Assembly (NCBI GenBank): GCA_943704415.1 | Contig: CALSCO010000645.1 | Location: 1 to 32,658 of the forward strand | DNA length: 32,658 bases | Reading direction: 5' to 3' | DNA from: Parvularia atlantis | Lineage: Eukaryota > Opisthokonta > Rotosphaerida | Shown here: piece by piece, positions 16,421 to 24,004 of the stretch | Layout: each line of letters begins with the position of its first letter | Numbering within the stretch: the stretch's first letter is position 1 | Position numbers and translations under genes: made by a program | The notes under the pieces: model-generated | The model's database searches: none | What the model was told of the DNA's origin: nothing | Seen by the model: the letters and a program-made list of their open reading frames with translations, nothing else

Positions 16421-19410
16421 ATGTTCTCGTGGCTGGGCGGCGCGCGCAGCCCGTTGGCCGACTTTGCGTACGCCGTGGGCGAGCCCGTGGGCGGTGGCGA
16501 GGCCGCGGGCGCCTTCCCGAGCCTGTGGACACTGCACAGCGGGCACAAGAAGGCGCGTGGGCGCGCTCGGTGCCACGTCGGCACGTCTGTTGCTGACACC
16601 GCGGCGCGCGCGAACGCGCAGGCCGACAAGAGCCCTGTGTCGGTGCTCGTGTTTGACGGGTCGGGCGCGCGGGAGGACCGGCTGCCGCTCGCGCGCAACG
16701 CGCTCAAGCGGAGCAAGACGCTGCGCCACCCGAGCCTGCTGCACTACCTCGACAGCCTCGAGGTCGAGTCGACACTGTACATTGTCACGCCGCACGTCGT
16801 GCCGCTCACGGCGCGCCTGGCCGAGATCGGCGCGGACGAGCAGCTGCTGTCGTGGGGCTTGCACCAGATCCTCGTGCGTGCGCTCGCAGCGCCACGACGC
16901 GCCGCTGACGCGCCCGCGAGCAGAAGGCGATCGCGTTCCTGAACGAGGACGCGGGCCTCGTGCACGGCGCGCTCACGGTCGGCAACATCTTCGTGGACGA
17001 CGCGGGCGAGCTCAAGCTGGGCGGGTTCGACGTGCTCAGTGGTGTGAAGGACGAAGACAGCGCGCTAATGGTGCGGCGCATGCTTAGTCGACGCAGCCGC
17101 CCTGACGATGGGCCGCAGAGGCACTACGACCTTGTGCCGTGGCTGCAAAAGTACCGCCCACCCGAGGTGCTCAAGCAGGGATGGTCGGCCGTGCGGACGT
17201 GCGCCTCGCCCATGGCCACCTGGGTGCGGCTCACGCTCGCGCCCACTGCAGCGCGCCGGCCTGGGCGATCGATGTGTGGTACTTTGGCTGCCTGGTCTTC
17301 GAGCTGTACAACGGCGCGTTCCAGCGCATCGAGCAAATCAAGACCAAGGGCGCCATCCCGGAGCCGCTGTACACGTGTGCCGCCGATCCGCTGCCTGCAT
17401 TCGCCATCGCTGACGCGGCGCAGCGTCTACAAGGACATCATGAAGGGCGATCCAAAGCTGCGGCCGTCGCCTTCGCAGCTGCTCGACCGCGGCACGGTCA
17501 AGGGCGGCTTCCTCGCCAACGACTTTGTGCAGGCCAACCTGTTTCTCGAGAGCTTTGCGCTCAAGGAGGCGTACGAGAAGGACCAGTTTTTCCGGTGCGC
17601 GCCCAGCCAGGCGTTGATAGTGCTCTGACGACGCACACGCAGAAAGCTGGCCGACGCGGTTGACCGCTTCCCGGCCGACTTTTGCAAGTATAAAGTGCTG
17701 CCGGAGCTGGTCAACGCGCTCGAGTTTGGCTCCGGTGAGCAATCTGGCGCACATACGCGTCGCTGCCCCGCATGCTGACGGCGGCGGCGACCGCGCAGCG
17801 GGCTCGAAGATTATCGCGCCGCTGATGAAGATCGGCGCGATGCTCACGGCGGCGGAGTACGAGGCGCGCGTCGTGAGCGCGGTCGTCAAGATGTTCGCGC
17901 AGACCGACCGTGCGATGCGCCTGAGCCTGCTCGAGAACCTGCCCAACTTTGTCGACCACCTATCGCCCAAGCTGGTGTCGCAGAGCATCTTCCAGCACGT
18001 GGTGCGCCCCGTGGGCCTGCCGGGAGCCGCTTGTGGTCGCGCTCACGCTCGCGCCGCCGCAGTGCACGGGGCTGCTCGACTCGCAGCCGACGATGCGCGA
18101 GGCGACGATCAAGGCGATGGTGCTGTTTGCGCCCAAGGTGCGCCCACTTGCTGCTGTGCGTGCGCTCGTCCGACCACGTCGCCGCAGCTGGGCGCGAAGG
18201 AGATGGACGACCTGATGCGGTACCTGGCCAAGACGCAGCTGGACGAGGAGCCTGGGATCCGCACCAACACGACGATCTGCCTGGGCCGACTGAGCGAGTT
18301 TATGAACGACGCGGTGCGCACGGCTGCTTTCGGTGTTGCAGTCACCGCTCGCTGATGATAACGCGGGCTGCAGACGAAGAAGCGCGTGCTGATCCCGGCG
18401 TTCACGCGCGCGCTCAAGGACCCGTTCCCGCCCGGGCGCATCGCGGGCATCACGGCGTTGCAGGGTGCTCCGACCGCTGGTGCATGCGCGCTTTGCAATC
18501 GACTGAGGCCGTCGCGCGCAGCCACAAAGGACCTGCACGCGCCCGAGGACATCGCGTGCAAGGTGCTGCCGGTGCTGTGCCCGCTGCTGGTGGACTACGA
18601 GCCGTGCGCTCGTGCAGTGCTTGGTGTGCACGCCTGACCGCCGTGTTGCGTCGGCAGGAGCGTGCGCCAGCAGGCGTTCAAGACGATCTCGGTCTACCTC
18701 AAGATGATGGAGGCGGCCGTGAAGGAGGTGCACACGCGCAGCTGCGGCACGTGCATGTCGCGCTGACGCGCTTGCCTTTGCGCGCAGGGTCCCGCCGGTG
18801 CCGAGAAGAGGGCGCTAGAGGCGAACGGCAAGGCCGAGGCCGCCGCGACCGAGGGCGGGTGGCTGTCGTCGTTCACGCGCACGGTCGCACGCTGTGGGGC
18901 GGCCGACGCAGCGCTGATGCTGCGTCGCGCAGCTCATTGGCGGCAACATGGCGCCGACGTCGTCGCTCTCGCCGCCCACGCCGACAGCTTCGTCCGTGCC
19001 CGCTGGTCCTGCCGCAGCGAGCACCGCGGGCACGACGGCCGCAGCGGCATCAGCGGCAGCATCACCTGCCGCCCTCGCGCGCACGCCGTCTGACGGTACC
19101 GCGCCCGCAGCGACACCGGCGCGCGCGACCCCTGCCAAGCCGCGGTGCGTGCCGGTGCCCAGCAAGCGCGCATGGGTGCTGACTGTGCTGCCCAGTGCGA
19201 CTGCGTCGACTGCGTCTGACGGCTGGAACGACGACAACCTGGACGACCTGCTCGGCGGCAAGAGCGATGAGTGGGGCGGGAGTGCGCGCTTGACGACGGC
19301 CGTTGGTCTCGCGCTCACCCCTGGCGCGCACACAGCCTTCAGCGACAGGGGCGCGCCAGCGTCGCCGGCCAAGCAGCCGCCGGCGCGCAGCAGTGGTCGT
19401 GGCAGAGGCA

Positions 19411-19441
<31 letters not shown>

Positions 19442-19844
19442 GTGGCAGCCGCTCGAGGTGGGTGCGACTGCCGCTGGCGCGCCGCGCGCCAAGCCGATCC
19501 TGCCGACGAGCAAGCCCGCGACTCTGGCCACGCCGAGCGCACCAGCCAAGGCGGCACTGACACCAGCACCGGCACTGGCACCGGCGGCGTCGTTCGCGCC
19601 CGGGCCCGACAGCGACCTGTGGGAGTCGCTCGACATGGCGCCGATCTCGGTGCGCGGTCGTTCGCCCGCCGACAGCTGTGCGCGTGCTGACCGCTGAGCG
19701 ACATGCCAGGCCGAGGACCGCACGCGGCAGCAGGAGGAGCGACGGCAGAAGCTGGAGGAGCGCAAGCAGCGGATGGAGGAGGCGCGCAAGGCGAAGGCGG
19801 GCGGAGCCGCGGGCAAGCTCGGGGCGGTGCGCAAGGCCGACTGA
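16421..19844 (+). CDS. SCYL1: SCYL1-type pseudokinase (COPI-associated)
   Basis: About 18 exons encode roughly 830 residues (human SCYL1: 808). The N-terminus MFSWLGG is typical. The kinase-like domain (residues about 15-300) lacks the catalytic residues: HRD is replaced within HGALTVGN, and DFG within LKLGGFDV. HEAT repeats follow, opening with LEFGSAGSKIIAPL and continuing through MFAQTDRAMRLSLLENL and IRTNTTICLGRLSEF. Then come a Ser/Thr/Ala/Pro-rich linker, an acidic patch (NDDDGDDDDDEW) and a basic coiled coil ending KLGAVRKAD. SCYL1 proteins act in Golgi-ER retrograde traffic, where a C-terminal RKLD-COOH motif binds COPI; here the end is RKAD. Early exons: 16421-16552, 16622-16873, 16924-17070, 17119-17198, 17252-17368, 17424-17594, 17643-17734, 17799-18001. 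Intron 1 has a GC donor. Confidence 0.93.
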
Positions 19845-19914
19845 AGACCGCGACTGCGGCGGAGGCGTCGCATTGTGTACCAGTATGGCTTGCCGCGACA
19901 GTACATGGGGCGGG
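19845..19914. other. 70-bp tail-to-tail gap between SCYL1 and UBC9 genes
   Basis: The two stop codons are 70 bp apart. No gene or clear structure is seen, so overlapping 3' UTRs are expected. Confidence 0.5.
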
Positions 19915-20686
19915 TCACGCGGAGGCAAACTGCTGCGCCTGGGCGATGACGCGGCGGGTGTACAGGTCGCGGTTGGAGCTGCGTAGCGGACACTGTGTGT
20001 GAGGCGGCGGTTAAACTGTTGAGCGAGCAGACGCACACGAAAAGCTGGTACGCCTCAAGCTGGGCGGGACTCTCGGGGTTGGGGTCGTTGAGCAGGTCCT
20101 GGATGCCGATGAGGATCTGCGGCGCGTGTGTGTGAGGCGCTCGGCTGCGGCGAAGCGGCGGCGGCGCGGGGCACCTGCTTGATCGTGATCGAGGGCCGCC
20201 AGCCGGCCGGGTCGTCCTCGTTCAGGATCGACAGGCAGACGGTGCCGGACGGGTATATCTGCGCGTGCGCCGCGCACGTGTGAGGCCTGTGCCGCTGCTG
20301 CTCGATGCGCGCACGTTCGGATGGAACAGCGGCGGCGTGAACTTGCACTTTGGCGGCTTACTCGGGTAGTCTTCGCTGAACGCCATCAACAGCTTATACA
20401 CGCCGCCCTCCCACGGCGTCTGCCATGTGCACGTGCGCGCGCGTGAGCATGTGAACGCTGCACGGCACAGCCACGCACGCCCGGCTTGCCGGGGATGCCG
20501 CAGCTCCAGAGCATCATGTTGAGCGTGCCGTCGGTGTTCTTGACGGGCGCGGCGAAGAAACCCTGGGCGCGCGCGGTGCTCAGTGGATCGCATCGCCGCG
20601 GGGGCGTGGGCACCGCGCACGTAGGGATGCTCCTTGCGCCACGCCTTGCGCTCCTCCTGCAGCCGCCCGAGCGCGATGCCGGCCAT
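19915..20686 (-). CDS. UBC9: SUMO-conjugating enzyme E2 UBC9
   Basis: Exons 20686-20621, 20562-20479, 20419-20315, 20258-20175, 20116-20037 and 19978-19915 give 160 residues. It is nearly co-linear with human UBE2I (158 aa): [18 protein letters not shown] at the start, then TPWEGG, PPKCKF, LFHPN, and [10 protein letters not shown] with the catalytic cysteine at position 93, the same number as in human. It takes SUMO from the E1 and transfers it to lysines of target proteins, mainly in the nucleus. Two extra residues occur just after the active site ([10 protein letters not shown] versus EEDKDWRP). Each intron junction restores an E2 motif. It shares a 178-bp divergent upstream region with the methyltransferase gene. 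Confidence 0.97.
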
Positions 20687-20864
20687 CGTCGACCGCGCAG
20701 AAGTGTGCAGCGCGGCGTGAGCTCATGTTTTTGCCAGGCGCAGAAGCGTGACAGCGTCCTCCCGGTTCGTCCCGGCTTCGCCCGGATCTGCCCGCGACGG
20801 GCGTAGACGCGCCGCCCCACCTTGCCGCAGCGTCGCGCGCTGCACACTTCCACGACCGAGCACG
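20687..20864. promoter_or_regulatory. Divergent promoter of UBC9 and trans-aconitate methyltransferase genes
   Basis: This 178-bp interval lies between two divergent ATGs. It has no coding exon, no CCAAT octamer and no TATA box that I can see. It contains a stretch of imperfect CCCGG-type repeats around 20758-20790. Confidence 0.45.
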
Positions 20865-21829
20865 ATGAGCGCGTGGGACGCACAGCGCTACATGCACTTC
20901 CTCAACGAGCGGACCCAGGCGGCCGTCGATCTCGTGCGCCGCGTCGAGCTGCCGGACGACGACGTGCGCCGCGTGGCCGACCTCGGCTGCGGGCCCGGCA
21001 ACAGCACCGAGGTGATCGCGGCGCGCTGGCCCGCGCTTGGCCACGCGCCCGGCACGCTGCTGTGCGGCGTCGACAGCTCGGAGACGATGCTGGCCGAGGC
21101 CCGGGTGCGCGCCAGTGGTGGCAGCTTGGCCACGATGCGGGGGGGGGGGGGGGGTGTTGACACGGGAACGGCAGACGCGCCATCCGCACTTCCGCTTCGC
21201 GCACCAGGACGTGTCCGACTTTTCGCTGGCCGGGCTCGCGGCGGCGCTTGGTGATGCGGCGGCGGGCGCGGCGCCGCTCGATCTGATCGTGTCCAACGCG
21301 ACGCACCACTGGATCGCCCAGCACGAGCGCGTCTTCCCGCAGCTGATGGGCTGCCTGCGGCCCGGTGGCGTGCTCGCGGTGCAGATGCCGCGCAACTTTG
21401 ACGCGCCGAGCCACCGCCTGCTGCACACGGTCGCGCTGGACGAGCGCTGGCGCGAGCGGCTGGCGGGCGTGCGCAAGGACCGCGACGTCAGCCCCGTGCA
21501 CGCGCCGGGCGACTACTACGACTGGCTGACGCCGCTGTCGTCGCGCGTGACGCTGTGGGAGGTGCGCGTCTTGTGCACGCCGCTTAACTCTTTGACGAAG
21601 CCGCGCCGCGCAGACTGAGTACGTCCATGTGCTCAACAGCGCCGACGATGTGGGCGAGTTTGTGCGCACGACCGGCGCGCGCCCGTTCCTGGACGCACTC
21701 GAGCCCGCGCAGCAGCCGCAGTTCCTGGCCGAGTACAAGCGGCTGCTGGCGCAGGCGTACCGGCCGCAGCGCGACGGGTGCGTGCTGTTCCCGTTCCGGC
21801 GCTTCTTCCTGCTGGCCGTGCGCAAGTGA
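20865..21829 (+). CDS. tam: Trans-aconitate methyltransferase (Tam type)
   Basis: Exons 20865-21104, 21175-21561 and 21614-21829 give 280 residues in frame. It matches bacterial Tam (252 aa) along its length: WDAQRYMHFLNERTQAA, the SAM-binding motif VADLGCGPGNST, SNATHHWI, LRPGGVLAVQMP, DYYDWLTP and the ending FFLLAVRK. Tam methylates trans-aconitate, an inhibitor by-product of the citric acid cycle, using S-adenosylmethionine. The protein looks soluble with no targeting signal. The close likeness to bacterial Tam, despite two normal introns, suggests either an old bacterial acquisition or a fungal-type Tmt1 relative; I cannot decide without a tree. Intron 1 (21105-21174) holds a 16-G run. 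Tail-to-tail with the next gene, 20 bp between stops. Confidence 0.93.
21139..21154. repeat. 16-nt poly-G run in intron 1 of the Tam gene
   Basis: An uninterrupted G run on the + (sense) strand lies inside intron 21105-21174, between the donor and the branch-like TTGAC. Confidence 0.95.
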
Positions 21830-21849
21830 CTGCTCTAGATGTGTGTGCT

Positions 21850-23456
21850 TTACAACTCGTCGCGTCGTGCTGGGGCTGTCTGCCGTACAAACGCGACAGT
21901 GTGCGAGTGGAAGCGCACGAGCGGGCTGTCGCTGCGCCCGATCTGCAGCAGGCTCAGCTCGTCGAGGTCGCAGCGCTCGAAGCCGTCGCTGCGCCAGGGC
22001 GGCCTGCAATACGCGCGTGCGTCGGCGAGCAGCGTGTGCGCGAGCCGGGGGGGGGGGGGGGGGGGGGGGGGGACGCACATGGTCGTGCCCTTGGGCGTGC
22101 CCCACGTCTCCTTGGCGCGCCCGCTCACGCCGTAGTCCTTCTCGCCGATCAGGACGTACTCGCGCACGGACGACGTCGCACGCACGGCCGCGGTCCAGTC
22201 GTCGTCCTTGGACATCCACGACACGAGCACGAGCACGGGCCGGTGGTGCTTGAGCGCGGCGACGTGGTCGCGCTTGATGACCGGGAAGCTGCGAGCGCGT
22301 CAGACAGGTGCGGACGAGGCAGGCGTGCACGCACCGCAGGGTTGCGTCGCCGACATTGCCAGCAATGTCGGATGCGACGAACGTGAGCTGCACGCCGGCG
22401 AGGGCGGGCGCGGCGGTGACGGCTTGCGCGAGAAAGTGCGTGAGGCGCCCGTTGCCCGCGCCGATCTCGAGCACGGTGAGCGCGGCGCCGGGTGCGGCGT
22501 AGCGCTCGAGGCGGTGCGCGACGTAGCGCGCGAGGCCGGCCACGTACTCGCGCGTGAGCAGCTCGCAGACCTTCAGGTACCCGTTCGAGAAGTAGTAGAG
22601 CCACGCGGCGGGCGTGAGCAGGTCGAACGCGAGGCGCGCGGGCGGGACGCGCAGGGGCCGTAGCAGCACGGCCTCATCCAGCGCGTCGGGAGCGGCGGCC
22701 GCGGCGTCGAGCCACGGGAACGCGAGCGCGACGTCGGCGTGCGACGGCAGGCACGTCGTGTTGAGCAGGCAGCGCAGCGCAGCGAGGCGCTCGGGCGAGC
22801 CGGCATCGAGGTCCACGTCGGGTTCGAGGCGCAGGTACTCGGTCACGGCGGCGGGCGAGGGCAGCGCGGCCTCGGCGTCGCTCGGCCCTGGGTGCCGCTG
22901 CAGCTCGGTCTGCGCGTCGGCCAGCAGCGCGCGCAGCCGCGCGCCATTCTCCATGAACGCCGCCGTCGGCTGGCACCCGCGCACGCCCATCTGCGCGCCG
23001 GCCTCAGTGCAGCAGCAACGTGCGCGCGTACACCGCACCTCGGTCGAGATGAACGTGCGCGCGTGCCGCTCGCGCAGCCGCTCGAGCAGCGCTGGATCGG
23101 CGTCGACCGTCAGCTGCGGCACGTCCGGCGGCGGCGGGAACAGATTCTCGTGCGTCCCGCCCTGCTGCACGCACATCCACTGCGCCGTGCTCCGTGCGCG
23201 TGAGCTGGCCGCGCCGCGCACCGCGGGAACGCACGCTGAAGAGCGCGTCGTAGCGGTCCTTGACGATGCGCTGCGCCATCAGGCCCAGGCGTGCGCCGTC
23301 GTACGCGCGCAGCAGCGGTGTGTCACCGCGCTCGACTGCCAGCACGTCGCGCACGAGCACCGCCACAGCGCGCTCGGCAGGCACCGCGCCCGCAGACGCA
23401 GCAGCCGTCGCGAGCAGGACGAGGACGAGGCAGACGGCGAGGAGCCGCGTTCCCAT
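21850..23456 (-). CDS. Putative ER-lumenal SAM-dependent methyltransferase
   Basis: Exons 23456-23235, 23179-23039, 22990-22335, 22288-22079 and 22003-21850 give 460 residues in frame. Residues 1-24 are a textbook signal peptide (MGTRLLAVCLVLVLLATAAA then SAGA). The C-terminus is RRDEL followed by TAA, an RDEL variant of the KDEL/HDEL ER-retrieval signal. A class I methyltransferase core begins about residue 295 with motif I VLEIGAGNGRLTHFL, followed by TFVASDIAGN, VLVLVSWMSKDDDW, VREYVLIGEKDYGV and a final strand RFHSHTVAFVRQ. The last segments resemble an uncharacterised methyltransferase family known to me only by pattern. The N-terminal 270 residues are unassigned. Substrate and the source of lumenal SAM are unknown. 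Intron 22004-22078 contains a 26-nt homopolymer directly after the donor. Confidence 0.8.
22047..22072. repeat. 26-nt poly-G (poly-C in the sense of the gene) in an intron
   Basis: The longest homopolymer in the window. In the sense of the methyltransferase gene it is a run of C that begins immediately after the six-base donor GTGCGT of intron 22004-22078. Splicing across it keeps the frame (GTTM then PPWRSDG). Confidence 0.95.
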
Positions 23457-24004
23457 GAAGCTGATTGGCTGCGCGTTTTTTTTTTTCCGTGACTATGGGG
23501 CGCGATCAGCAAGGCCGCGGTCTCGGCGCGCTTCGCTGGCCACGACACGTGGGACGGGCGGACGCAGGAAGTTAGGCGAACAAGAACGGAACTTAGGGCT
23601 CTTGGCGAAGGCTCAGACCCCTTCCCCCGCCCCCTGTCGCACCAAGTTTTTCCGTCTCTCACGCCGCCTGCTCTTCGTCCCCCTCCTCCGCCCGCGTTGC
23701 GGCGCAGCGCCCACCCCCTCGCGCGCGCTGCCTCGTCCCCCCCACTCGCGCGCGCGTGTAGCCCCAGGCCCTACTGCGCCGCGCCTCGCTTTCTTTGGGT
23801 GGTGAGCGCGGGCTCTCGCGAACCGCGTGACACGTGCCGCTCTTTCCCCTGTCGCCGCAACCATCGCGGGCACGTCGCACGCGCGCGCGCGCCGTGGCCA
23901 TCGCCTTCCGCCCGTCTCGCCGCGCCCTGCGCTGACCGCGGCGTGTGTGGCGCAGACGGGCAACAGTCACACCACCACCACCACCACCCCGCCGCGCGCG
24001 CCGC
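23457..24004. promoter_or_regulatory. Divergent intergenic region, ER methyltransferase / White Collar-like gene
   Basis: This 548-bp interval has no supported exon. CTGATTGG at 23461-23468 (CCAATCAG for the minus gene) lies five bases before the methyltransferase ATG. A 10-T run (23477-23486) follows. The part nearer the + gene is C/T-rich, as expected for a long leader or core promoter. A leader intron is possible but not demonstrable. Confidence 0.5.
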
